NCBI GenBank assembly: GCA_020284085.1
Contig: JACEVL010000004.1
Location: 633,307 to 697,306, forward strand
DNA: 64,000 nt
Direction of reading: 5' to 3'
Source of the DNA: Aporrectodea caliginosa
Taxonomy: Eukaryota; Annelida; Clitellata; Crassiclitellata; Lumbricidae
The position numbers and the translations under genes were made by a program. Positions 24,395 to 40,959 of the stretch are shown piece after piece. The stretch's first letter is position 1, and every line of letters begins with the position of its first letter. The notes below the pieces were generated by a model. It was not told where the DNA came from, did not search any database, and saw nothing but the letters and a program-made list of their open reading frames with translations.

Positions 24395-24717
24395 AAGTCA
24401 CTTTCAAAAATTGATTATTATGCTTTTGCCTATTAGGTTAAACACAGCACTGTAATGTGTAGATTTATAATTGTTTTGGCTTACACATGTATATTTGTAG
24501 CATCAACTTCCAACCCTGGGTGATGCTCTGTGGGTTTGGACCCACCTCTCCAAGGTATAGACGTAATTTTTGCGAAGGGTAATCTCCACTTTGTGGAGTG
24601 GAGGGTACCGTTCCCCAATTTTCATATACAGAAGAAACAATGTCCATCGTTATTTTCTCAGAGGAAGACATTTATTTGAGTACCCAAGACACACACAAAT
24701 TACCGAGCATCATCATC

Positions 24718-24732
24718 ATCATCATATCATCC

Positions 24733-24794
<62 letters not shown>

Positions 24795-24795
24795 T

Positions 24796-24855
<60 letters not shown>

Positions 24856-24856
24856 C

Positions 24857-24890
<34 letters not shown>

Positions 24891-25025
24891 GGTGATTAAT
24901 ATTATTATTATTATTATTGTTATTATTTTTACTACTACTACTACTACTATTGCTACTGCTACTACTACTACGACTATTACTACTGCTGCTGCTGCTGCAG
25001 CTACTACTACTACTATTATTATCAT
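24718..25025. repeat. ATT/ACT trinucleotide microsatellite
   Basis: About 300 bases of (ATT)n with short interruptions pass into (ACT)n and (GCT)n. It yields long spurious poly-Ile/Leu/Asn frames. Confidence 0.95.
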
Positions 25026-25039
25026 TTTATTAGACATGG

Positions 25040-26128
25040 AGCATTATTAAAGGTGCCGTTGTATCATGCAACGGGATAAAGGTCAATCTCTACGATGCAG
25101 TCAAGGCATTTGAGAGGACAAAAACACCATCAGGTCTAATCACTCTAACGCATGAATTTCCCATCAAAGAGCAATTGTTCCTTTGTTCCACTCACCTAGG
25201 CGTTCCATCTGAACGACGGCGTAGAGAAAGCGACCAGTGTCATTTCGTAGATCTCTTGGCAGTAGGTCCAAACATTTTGTCTATCAATCGATTAACATTT
25301 TCATCACACAATGCATATGATTAGTCTATCTGTTAAATTATGGTGTTCGCTATGGTCACAAAGAGAACAATAAAACTGGGTTTGTAAGAACAATAAAAAG
25401 GGGTTTGTAAGATGAGAACAATAAAACGGGGTTTGTAAGATGGAAGTTCATGAAAATTGATCGAGATTTCGAGTTGAGCTAAGTCTTGACCGTATAGAGA
25501 CATGATCACAGGCTTATTTAGGGGGTGGTTCTACGGGTTCCCCCGCCCAACAAAGTTTCCTAAAAAAATTATATGCTTTTACATGCGAAATACAAAAGAC
25601 CTCATCTTTTGCGACAATCTTCAATGCACAAATCCTCGCCCGGAAATCTTAAACACCTCCGAGATTTTCTCCTGGGTACGCTCATAGGCATAATTAATTA
25701 GTTGAGACATAATTAATTATTATTTCGCCACTAAAATATCTCCTGCCCACTTTTTCATATTAATATGTCTGCATCTGAACGCCCACGAATCGTCACAGCT
25801 ATCTGTTGTAGTAGCCTATGTACTGAAGTATTTGTTGCTGTGGGCTAGTCCTCTGTTTGTACTAGTTTCTATTATACATCTGGGTGCGACTGAATACTGA
25901 TGTATGGGTTTATATACAGTTTCATAAGAGAGGAATTGCGTTGGTCGTCAATGCACAAACGTGTCTAGTTTAATATCTTAATGCTCATTTTATGAAATTG
26001 TCTTTGCGGGCTGTCCTCAATTTTATCCTAAAGAGTTGCGTGTTCGGACTCATTCATTTCTGGCCGTACTGTTTTTCACTCTGCTACAAAGGGTGACCTC
26101 TTTCTTCCTCTGAACAGAACCCTTTGAT
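25040..26128. other. Spacer with one small tandem repeat
   Basis: No gene recognised. At 25362-25442 three copies of AACAATAAAACGGGGTTTGT-like units lie in tandem. Confidence 0.45.
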
Positions 26129-26129
26129 G

Positions 26130-26352
26130 CAGCTTGACTGATGATGTGTTCTCTGCCCGAAGGAAGGTCCATTGACGCCGCCCGTGTATCAGATGAGTGA
26201 GGTGGTTTCCCGTTGCCTTCCTCGCAGACAATTATTGTGGGTGAGCAACTTGTCCAGGGTCGCTACGCAGTGGCCTGAAGTATAGACTCGATCTTGCGAC
26301 CCTCCGGTTTCAAGGTACAGAACATGCCACTACACCACCGCGACACCACCTT
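26130..26352 (-). mobile_element. tRNA-derived SINE
   Basis: Minus strand begins GGTGTCGCGGTGGTGTAGTG (A-box-like) with GATCGAGTCT in the B-box position, then a body containing CACTGCGTAGCGACC and a CTTCGGGCAGAGAACACATC segment. The head resembles that of the SINE at 45553-45791, and a body fragment recurs near 30260-30310. No clear tail is seen because plus-strand L2 sequence abuts the head. Confidence 0.55.
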
Positions 26353-26354
26353 TT

Positions 26355-26548
26355 TCTATGGTGGTCCAAATTTCTGGAATAGGTTGCCTAGCACCCTATG
26401 AAATGAGCCCATTAGTCTTGTTTTGCTTGTATTCAGTAAGAGCATGAAACCATCCTGTTTTATTCAAGTTTTCTGTCGTTAAGTTGGAAGCGCCTCAGAT
26501 GAATCTCTTTGAAGAGGCGCTATATAAACCTGCACTTACAATAATTAC
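26355..26548 (+). mobile_element. L2-type LINE 3' end
   Basis: Reads FFYGGPNFWNRLPSTL, the conserved ending of L2-clade ORF2 (a P-x-LWN-x-LP motif), followed by a stop and the tail GGAAGCGCCTCAG-GAGGCGCTATATAAA and a TACAATAAT repeat. Confidence 0.65.
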
Positions 26549-26549
26549 A

Positions 26550-27000
26550 ATAACATTGACGAAGAATATTAGCAGAAAGCTGTAGTTGTCAATCACGACA
26601 TTCTAAGGCCTTGGTTGTCACGGACTCGCTAAATCACGAGATTAGGCTTGAAGGAATGCAGTTTTAAGTCCTTTCTCAAATAGATCAGTTTACAGCTTTT
26701 GGCTATGGATGTCGGCCAAAGCCTACTCCAGGCAGATTGTTAGGCAAAGATGTTTGAACTATATCGTCTGCTGTAGTTGGAAGAAGGGCGTCATGTGTTT
26801 TCTTATGACGACATATGCGTCCATAATCCTATATTAACATTAAAGACTGTGGGTCACTTATAGCTTCTACGCGAAACTCCGCAGTAATTCAACTGAGTAT
26901 AAAAATACTTTTTTGTGCATAACGTGTTCATCATGATGCGTGTTGTCATTTTCCACAATTCCTCTGAGTACTATTGTTTCTTATATCATCTTACTTAGAA
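26550..27000. other. No gene seen
   Basis: Spacer between two LINE fragments. I see no exon or clear repeat. Confidence 0.4.
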
Positions 27001-27001
27001 C

Positions 27002-27330
27002 TTAGTCCTTCCCGTGCAGGTCTGCACATCGGGCAACGCATCTCCTCCACTCGTCTCTGCTCATCGCCAGCTGCTCCGCCTCCTCCCACGACATTTCCAG
27101 GTAATTCAAGTCGTCGCTGATGGTTCCCGGCCAGTTCTTCTGTGGTCTTCCTCTCTTCCTTCTACCTCCAGAATTCCAGGACATCGCTTGCTTGGCTCTT
27201 CTATCTTCATCCATTTGCACCATCCACTTCAATCTTCTCAATCTGATAATATTTTCTATAGTTTCTTGCCCCGTCCTTTCTCTTATAGTTTCGTTTGTTA
27301 TCTTGTGGATGTAGGCCAAGGTATATCATC
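27002..27330 (-). pseudogene. LINE ORF2 C-terminal fragment (RTE/L1-type ending)
   Basis: An open frame of about 105 residues reads ITNETIRERTGQETIE, RRLKWMVQMDEDRRAKQ, RRKRGRPQKNW, and DEWRRCVARCADLHG. This pattern (RRWRWxGHxxRM, GRPxxxW, DRxxWR) is the usual C-terminal tail of endonuclease/reverse-transcriptase LINEs that are often mis-annotated as craniofacial development protein 2-like. The stop lies at 27002. The upstream part of ORF2 is absent. No poly(A) or microsatellite tail is obvious downstream. Confidence 0.7.
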
Positions 27331-27472
27331 AAGAACATTAATATACATGTATTAAAACAACTGATGCAAGAACATAATATAAACTGTTCGTAGGATAGAA
27401 TCAATACTTTATTAAAATGATCAAGTTGTCACGCATGCGTAATTAACTTCTGTAATCAGAATGATTAGTGGG

Positions 27473-27893
27473 CTACTCATTACTAGAAATTACTTCGTTA
27501 GCCGGAATGATTTTAAGTATGATGAAGCGCAGAAATTTCATCAGTACCCCGGTAAGCAAAACAGCGCACAGACAACTAGAGGAGTCACAATTATACGAAA
27601 TGTTCGTTGACTTAAATCCATATCTTAATTTATTACGTTACTCCGATTTTCATGCATGCTTGAGTATACCGAAATATGAGAATAACAGATATATTATTTG
27701 TATAACTGAAGCAATACCTGATTAAAATATTCGCGCATGCTTTACTATAGTTCCAGTTAGAAATCTGTTTAGCGCTAATACAAGTCAAAATACTCATTAC
27801 TAGAAATTACTTCGTTAGCCTGAATGATTTTAAGTATGATGAAATTTCATCAGTAAGCAAAACAGCGCACAGACAACTAGAGGAGTCACAAGT
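27473..27893. repeat. Direct repeat pair, about 110 bases each
   Basis: 27473-27594 and 27790-27893 share CTCATTACTAGAAATTACTT and CGCACAGACAACTAGAGGAG, with an indel between. Related AT-rich units with CGCATGC and TTATCATAATG motifs recur at 29084-29290 and 30110-30210, so this is probably part of an old, interrupted satellite. Confidence 0.6.
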
Positions 27894-27897
27894 TATG

Positions 27898-27976
27898 GGT
27901 CCACACACACACATACACACGCACACACGCACACAAACACACACACAACACACAACACACACAAACACACAAACAC
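27898..27976. repeat. CA dinucleotide microsatellite
   Basis: About 75 bases of (CA)n with a few interruptions (ACAT, CGCA). Confidence 0.9.
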
Positions 27977-28204
27977 CACCTGGAGCCCATCGAACGGATT
28001 CCCATCCATAGTTGACAAATAGGGTCATGTTCAGGGTCTGTATCTGGGGACCAACCTCCTTCGATACTTTGGAGCGTCGACAGGCGGCAGCACTCGCGGC
28101 ACACGATAATACCATCATCCCATAGTCCCTTACTGTTGCAACAGCGACGTCCAGCTATCCATCAACCCGTCTGGTGCACGTAGATATTCAATCTGCTGTG
28201 AGTA

Positions 28205-28277
28205 ACGGTCGAGATCGCCCTTCCTTCTCCTCGTCTTCTTCCTTCTTCTTCTCCTCTTCCTCTCTTCCTCCTCTACC

Positions 28278-28309
<32 letters not shown>

Positions 28310-28850
28310 CTCTTCCCATCCTCCTCTTCCTCCTCTTCCTCCTCCTCCTTCTCTTCCTCTTCCTCTCTTCCTCCTTCTCCTTCTCCTCCTCTTCCTCCCC
28401 TCCTCCTTCTCCTCCCTCCTCTTCCTCCGCCTCCTCCTCTTTCTCCTCTTCCTTCTCCTCCTTTTCTGGGGACCAACCTCCTTCTCCTGTTCCTCCTCCT
28501 GCTCCTCCTGTGTCCTCCTGTTCCTCCTCCTCCTCATCTTTCTTCTCCTTCTCCTCCTCCTTCTCCTTCTCCTCCTCCTTCTCCTCCTCCTCCTCCTCTT
28601 CCTCCTCCCATCCTCCTCTTCCTCCTCTTCCTCCTCCTCCTTCTCTTCCTCTTCCTCTCTTCCTCTTTCTCCTTCTTCTTCTCCTCCTCTTCCTCCCCTC
28701 CTCCCTTCTCCTCCTCCTCCTCTTTCTCCTCCGCCTCCTCCTCTTTCTCCTCCTCTTCCTCCTCCTCTTCCTCCTGTTCCTCCTCCTCCTCCTCCTGTTC
28801 CTCCTCCTCCTCCTCCTCTTTTTTCTCCTCCTCCTCCTCCTCTTCCGATA
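28205..28850. repeat. Long polypyrimidine (TCC/TTC) tract
   Basis: About 645 bases of almost uninterrupted C/T on the plus strand, in TCC, TTC and TCTTCC units. One 19-base segment (CTGGGGACCAACCTCCTTC at about 28466) repeats unique sequence found at 28046, so the tract grew in part by internal duplication. The Glu/Arg/Gly-rich frames of 200-290 residues here are artefacts. Confidence 0.95.
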
Positions 28851-29292
28851 TGAAAAGTACACCTGACCGCAGATGATGTAGTCAGGCCGTTGATCCCGAC
28901 TCGACCAGGCATCAGGAATCCAATCCCTTCGCATCCAGTCACGTAGGAGGCGAGGACAACATGTGAAGACACGATCGTTAAAATGGATCAAATCCGCAGC
29001 AGAAACGAAAAATAAATCCGACAAGCAAACTTCGCAAGAGTGAGCTTCAGCATGGCATACTGACAATTTCTGCGCTTAGACAAAATACTGCGTTGAACTG
29101 ATTAATACCTTATCATAATGCTCAAATGTAGAACTTAATTAGCATCTTATCATAATGTTCAAATATAACATACTCCTAGGACTAAATAAGATCTTGTTCA
29201 AATATAACATAATCTTCAAATATACTCGTAGAAATAATGAATATCTGATCATAATGTCTAAATATCACGCATGCTTAATTAATACTGTTTAC

Positions 29293-30109
29293 CATACTGT
29301 TGTAAAAAAGTTTTTTTTCGTTTTTTATTTTGTTCCAAAAAACGTCGTTTTTTCGTTTTTTATTTCTCGTCCCGTTTTTTTCCGTTTTTTATTTTTTCTA
29401 TGCAACTTCATTTTTTTATTTACTGGCTGTTACTATTTTGTTGAATTTTATTTTTGTCCGATATCCCTAATACGTTGTCTCCGTCCTTTCAAGGATTCAT
29501 CTAATTTACGTCACTACTTAGTGTCATCAGTCAGTTGAGAAATAAACAGCACAGTACAAGAAGTAAAATTTATAAAAGTTATTTGAATTTCTAAGTTATC
29601 CAAAATGCGAAATGTTGTCTTTGTACTCATTAATCTATGATTGACTGATAAGCTGACGGATATTAGGCCCACTCCATATCAAGTTCTTATGTCAGAATTG
29701 TAAGTAGACCTACAATTTTAATTAAGTAGGCTACACTCTATACTTACAAAGTTTAGTTTTTAATTGCTTAATATGTCAGCATGGATTTATGTGGACTTAA
29801 TGTATACAATTTAAACTTGAAAAGATTTCAATATTTTTAATTTCTCAATTTATTTTTAAACCAAACTTATGAAAAAAAATAATTGTTGTAGATTGCTGTT
29901 ACTTGGTGTTTACTAATAAAGTTATGTCATTTGCTGATTAAAATTAAATTGTGTAAACAAGGTTTTTAATTTGAAAATGCAGTAAAAGATATAGCAAAGT
30001 CAAATTATTTTCTTTACCCTTTTTTCTCGTTTTCTCCGTTTTTTATTATTTTCAATAAAACGACGTTTTTTCGTTTTTTATTTTGATTTGACCGTTTTTA
30101 ACAACTATG
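29293..30109. mobile_element. hAT-like element with CGTTTTTTATTTT arrays
   Basis: Ends are CATACTGTTGTAAAAAAG on the left and the complement of CATAGTTGTTAAAAACGG on the right. They are flanked by CTGTTTAC on both sides (29285-29292 and 30110-30117), an 8-base duplication. Both subterminal zones carry arrays of CGTTTTTTATTTT and AAAACGNCGTTTTTTCG. The interior is AT-rich with no transposase. It split an older AT-rich satellite that continues on either side. Confidence 0.72.
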
Positions 30110-30413
30110 CTGTTTACTGTCATTATGATATAAATAAATTTATACTGATTGAAATAGACACAAACTGCTCCAAAGACTGAATCAGTATCTGATTAAAATG
30201 CTAATACTTTGATAGCATATTCTTATTGCAGACATACAAGTGTCTACACTATGTCTTCTTCTTCTTCACGTTCTCTGCCCTCAGGCAGGTTCATATGTCC
30301 AACGACGCCATTTTTCTCTGTTCTCTGCTTCTCTACACTATGATCTCTGCGTAAATAGTTATTAGTTCGGTTTCTTGAAATCATCAAATTGAAAGTGGAC
30401 CTGCATTGAAAGT

Positions 30414-36972
<6,559 letters not shown>

Positions 36973-37029
36973 CTTAAACAAAACAACACTACACTTCTGG
37001 TAATAGAAAATATAGAAGTTACAGTTACC

Positions 37030-37513
37030 TAACAATAGGCCTTACTATGGTTTTCCTTATTACTACCTGGTGGTAACACAAGCTCAGGCAAGCTCATGTA
37101 TCAGGAGCGAGGAAGTTCCAGGGTCTCCCAGTGGCCGATGACGGTTCAATGTAGCAAAAATGAATGGTCGATGAGAGGCATTGCTACAATTGGTATCTTA
37201 ACCGTAGTCCGCTTAATAACACACCTGGCCGATACAACAGCACTAGGATGATCTTTGGTCACCTGGGCGGCAAGCACTGAGCTATGGAAATCGATTTGCA
37301 ACTATAGCCTGTGAAGAACCAATTCAGCAAATGATGTTCCTTGGTAATACTAACCAGATAACGCCAGATCTGCCAGTAAAATATTTTTGCGGACAAACAT
37401 CGACAAAAATGCCTTATGGTCTGCATTGACTCCAGACGAAAGTATTAGTGGCTTGTCAACATTTGACGAAGTGTAAGGCAGAGCAGGAGTGGCACGTTTA
37501 CTACAGACGACAG
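37030..37513 (-). other. Upstream intron of gene 3, possible exon
   Basis: Open minus-strand reading at about 37500-37356 (VVCSKRATPALPYTSS, ending LLADLALSG) stops at a GTTAGT that could be a donor with phase 1, which would fit the entry phase of the exon at 36972. There is no domain match. The Mutator-like insertion lies a few bases upstream. Low confidence. Confidence 0.2.
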
Positions 37514-37522
37514 TCGTAGCTG

Positions 37523-38648
37523 GGTTTACTATCATTTGGTGAAAGTCATTTGGTCGAAATCATTTGGTCGAAATCATTTGGTCGACGATGAAAACATCGA
37601 ACGATCAAAAAAGTCGAATGATCGTTTGGTCGACAATCAAAAATTCGAACGATCAACAGATCGACAATCAAAAGGTCGAAAATCAAAAGATCGACATTCA
37701 AAATGAAGCATGTTTAAGAGAATTCCGACGATTTTACTACAAGTGCGCACACTCAAACATACATACACACAGTCCGATACACACTCACATACACAGTCGA
37801 AGGTATGTCCCATTATCTTTTTCTATTATAGATTACACTTCGTATGCGGTTTTACTCTATGATTAATGGGCACCAGTTACAGTAGCCTGCTACAGACTTC
37901 GAGAGATTTGGATGCTAGGCCTACATCGAGACCAGCCGATTATACTTACTAGACTTATTATGCTTCTTGGGAATGACCTCCATGCTATAATTGGAAAACA
38001 AGCAATTCCATAATAATTAATCTTCCTGTTTACATAAATCTGTCAGATGCTTTTGGTATCGCTCTGTTCACCAAATGCTAACGTTGGCACCGCGGGTTCT
38101 ATCAACTGCTTGGTGCCTATCATCCTTCAATATGGAAATTTATTGAGGCCCTGAAGAAGGAGCAAAGCTTGAACGAACTGAACCTGGAACAATTCTTAGC
38201 TGGACAACTTCCGCCTGCGGGAAAGAAGATTCAAGGACTGTGCTGAACGGCTGAAGAGAGTCGTTGCTGAGTATGGAAAGCGCCCGAATATGGACTATTT
38301 GAGGGGAATTGCTCACAACCTTGAGTTGCAAGCATAGGCTAATAGTGACATTTTTTATATGGACAATCTTTATATAATGACGCTATAGATGTATAAAACA
38401 TAGCATTGAATTAGCATACAAATGATAAAACTTGTAGTAAAATCGTCAGAATTCTCTTAAACATGCTTCATTTTGAATGTCGATTTTTTGATTTTCGACC
38501 TTTTGATTGTCGATCTTTTGATCGTTCGTTTTGATTGTCGACCAAACGATCATTCGACTTTTTGATCGTTCGATGTTTTCATCGTCTACCAAATGATTTC
38601 GACCAAATGATTTCGACCAAATGACTTTCGACCAAATGATAGGATACC
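37523..38648 (+). mobile_element. Mutator-like (MULE) element
   Basis: Ends are GGTTTACTATCATTTGG on the left and the complement of GGTATCCTATCATTTGG on the right (two mismatches). They are flanked by TCGTAGCTG on both sides (37514-37522 and 38649-38657), a 9-base duplication typical of Mutator. Long arms of about 200 bases carry tandem CATTTGGTCGAAA and GATCGTTCGA motifs and are inverted copies of each other. The centre carries a transposase C-terminal relic. Confidence 0.85.
38075..38337 (+). pseudogene. MULE transposase C-terminal relic
   Basis: Frames read RWHRGFYQLLGAYHPSIW, KFIEALKKEQSLNELN, EQFLAGQLPP, then with a frame change RFKDCAERLKRVVAEYG and MDYLRGIAHNLELQA before a stop. This is the usual ending of MULE-domain transposases in animals (NNAVEGWH, then HPSIWKFI and YLRGIAHN). 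A stop upstream of RWH and one frameshift make it non-functional. It lies between the inverted arms, which independently supports the element class. Confidence 0.75.
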
Positions 38649-38649
38649 T

Positions 38650-39110
38650 CGTAGCTGCACGTTGATTACTGTAGAATAGACAGACGGCTCAGCGAAGAGG
38701 AGGAGGTGGCCTATGACCTACCGTGCATCTAATTCGTCCGTCCATCCAGTTCAACAAATAGAATTTCATCATAAATAGGCAACTGATCTTTTCAAGCCGC
38801 CTTGCGTGACAAATGCTTACCAAAAGCAAATAATTAATACGAGTGTTGGTACAATGCTTTATAATGCGCATGAAATTGCAAACGAGGTGCGTCACGTGAT
38901 TATGCTCAAGGCCGTTTTAAGGTCGTCGTAGGCCCTAGGCACTCTTGCATTCGTAGGCACCAACTGCCAGCTCTGCATTAAAGCTAAACGCATAATTATC
39001 AATTACGCTTTAACACTAGGCTATTTACTGACGTCAAGTTTAATCATGATTCACGAACACACCCAGTTTTGATGTTAAATCTCAATTTATTTTTGTAATG
39101 TTGATTATTT
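38650..39110. other. No gene seen
   Basis: Spacer. A short minus-strand ATG frame at 38689-38895 has no domain and no convincing signal peptide. Confidence 0.4.
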
Positions 39111-39284
39111 TATATCCTGAATATATTCGGCCAAGCGTATATTACACAATACTGGTCTCAATCAAACGTCCAGACAGGAATATTAATTAGCTAATCAAAA
39201 CAGATGCCAACTCCAAATCAATATCACTATTCTCAGAAAACACGTACACAGTATTTACAACAGATTTTTATACTGTTTTATTCA

Positions 39285-39745
39285 ATTCAATTCAATTCAA
39301 TTTGTTTATTGATCCCAATAACAAGAACAAAACAAATAATATTTCACAGTATAGTTAAACACAAAGCATAATCATTTTGATATACAATTATCACTGCATA
39401 CATAAGGGAGCAATAGGCTCACCCGCAGAGAATAATCCCGCTGAATGGGGGCCTAATTACAAAATTATATCAACAAATCTTAGTAGTGACAAGTACTTAA
39501 CAGTTAACACAATGGCAGTAGCTTGGGAGCCCAGAAATAACTGCGTCGAGGTAGCTTCCCTCCGCCTTAAAGTAAAAGGAAAGACAATAAAACCAAAAAA
39601 GAACTTAATAATTGCAATGTTATTTAACATTTGTTATTTAACATTTTTTATTGTGTGTGCACGGATTTGAATTTTAAATGAGGCTAGACTCATGGCTGCG
39701 CGAACACATTCCGGTATGCTATTCCATATGAGGGGACCCTCATAT
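39285..39745 (-). mobile_element. LINE 3' fragment with TTGAA tail
   Basis: The minus strand encodes IWNSIPECVRAAMSLASFK followed by IQIRAHTIKNVK and a stop near 39630, the end of a LINE ORF2. The 3' end is ATAAACAAATTGAATTGAAT repeats at 39284-39306. It inserted in the left arm of the inverted repeat. Confidence 0.65.
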
Positions 39746-39889
39746 GGAATAAAAGTATAATATGCTTAATTTGTGAAGATCAGTTAGACTTTGGGTACCC
39801 GGTAGTGTAAGCCTACATTGTATAATTTATAACTTGGAAAGTAAATGACCATGGAATAAGCTATTGCTAAGCAGGTATAAATGCGCCAT

Positions 39890-40690
39890 CGGGACTAACA
39901 TTTAGGCAATTTGCTTTAGTCATCTGTGGACTCTGGAAATCCCAGCTTAATGAAGTCACTGATCTGCGTACATTGCCTTTTCGCTTACTGTTCGTGACCT
40001 TGGGGTGACACTTGATCAAGAACTTAGTCTTTCGCAGCACGTCAACCTGATCACACGAAGCTGTTACTACCAGCTCCGTCAGTTGCGTGTTGTCCTGAGG
40101 TCCCTCTCCCATGATGCTGCTGTGGTATTTGTCCACGCCTTCGTCACCAGCAGAATTGATCATTGTTGCTCGGTTCTTGCTGGTCACCCATCTGGCTTAA
40201 TAGGGCGTCTTGACCGGGTCCTTCGTTCTGCTGCTCGGCTTATTGGTCATATTCCCAAATATGCCCCAGTTTCTGCCTACATGCGTGATGTATTGCACTG
40301 GCTTCCTGCCTCGCAACGAATATCCTATAGGTTAGCAGCACTTGTCTGGCGGTGTCTCACTGGTAGTACTCCGTCCTACTTATCTGATCTCTGTCGCCCG
40401 GTTTCTGACTTAGCCTCTCGTCGAGCGCTCTTCGACTAAGGGGGAGCTATTGGTCCCTCGGGCCCGCGCCTCGGGTCAGACAGCGTCGAGCCTTTTCGGT
40501 TGTTGGCCCCTCCACTTGGAATGGGCTGTCGCTTACGTTACGTTTACTGCCCCGGAATGATTTGCCTGCTTTCTATCAACTACTAATTACTAAAGTCCTT
40601 TCTGTTTGGCCGTGGCTGGGCTGGGAGCGCCTCTGAGTAGGTTTCTTGAAGAGGCGCTATATAAATATCCGGAATGAATGAATGAATTGG
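39890..40690 (+). mobile_element. L2-clade LINE 3' part
   Basis: An open frame at about 39999-40438 encodes the end of ORF2: LGVTLDQELSLSQHVNLITR, YYQLRQLR, FVTSRIDHCCSVLAG, then RSAARLIGHIP, LHWLPASQRISYRLA and PSYLSDL. Frame loss then occurs before the usual WN-x-LP motif (ATTTGGAATGGGCTGTCGCT-like). The 3' tail 40605-40687 is GGGAGCGCCTCTGAGTAGG, GAGGCGCTATATAAATATCC and (GAAT)n. This copy links the hairpin tail to L2 coding sequence. Confidence 0.8.
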
Positions 40691-40959
40691 GTCAATTCAA
40701 AATATGCCTGCTTAGCAATAGCTTATTCACAAATTAAGCATATTATACTTTATAAAACAGTATAAAAATCTGTTGTAAATACTGTATACGTGTTTTCTTA
40801 GAATAGTGATATTGATTTGGAGTTGGCATCTGTTTTGATTAGCTAATTAATATTCCTGTCTGGACGTTTGCTTGAGACCAGTATTGTGTAATGTATACGC
40901 TTGGCCGAACAGATGTCCCTTTCCTCCATTCACGGACATTTTCAACGAGCAAAAATTGG

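Larger units (their letters stand above)
13810..24530 (+). repeat. Tandem duplication unit, copy 2 (lectin gene 2)
   Basis: This is the paralogue of 2640-8200. It is about 5 kb longer. The extra sequence is a LINE fragment (14175-14990), about 1.75 kb of unrelated sequence (15000-16756), a Helentron-like block (20258-20760) and a hAT-like element (21206-23173). Exons and most intron sequence align without rearrangement. Confidence 0.85.
39115..40912. repeat. Large inverted repeat with nested LINEs
   Basis: The arm at 39115-39281 is inverted at 40742-40912 (CAATACTGGTCTCAATCAAA and AGTTGGCATCTGTTTTGATT are landmarks). The left arm continues after a LINE insertion at 39751-39777 and 39857-39878, matching 40688-40740. 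The arms are therefore about 230 bases, with two LINE fragments in the loop. Probably a MITE or foldback; the ends stop at TTCGGCCAAGCG. Confidence 0.7.

Noticed and set aside
24570..25050. Poly-Ile/Leu/Asn frames
   Set aside because: Translations of the ATT/ACT microsatellite.
28130..29066. Long Glu/Arg/Gly-rich and Ser/Pro-rich open frames (200-290 residues)
   Set aside because: They are translations of the polypyrimidine tract in several frames. The non-repeat ends (for example DWMRRDWIPDAWSSRDQRP on the minus strand) show no domain I can name and no splice support.
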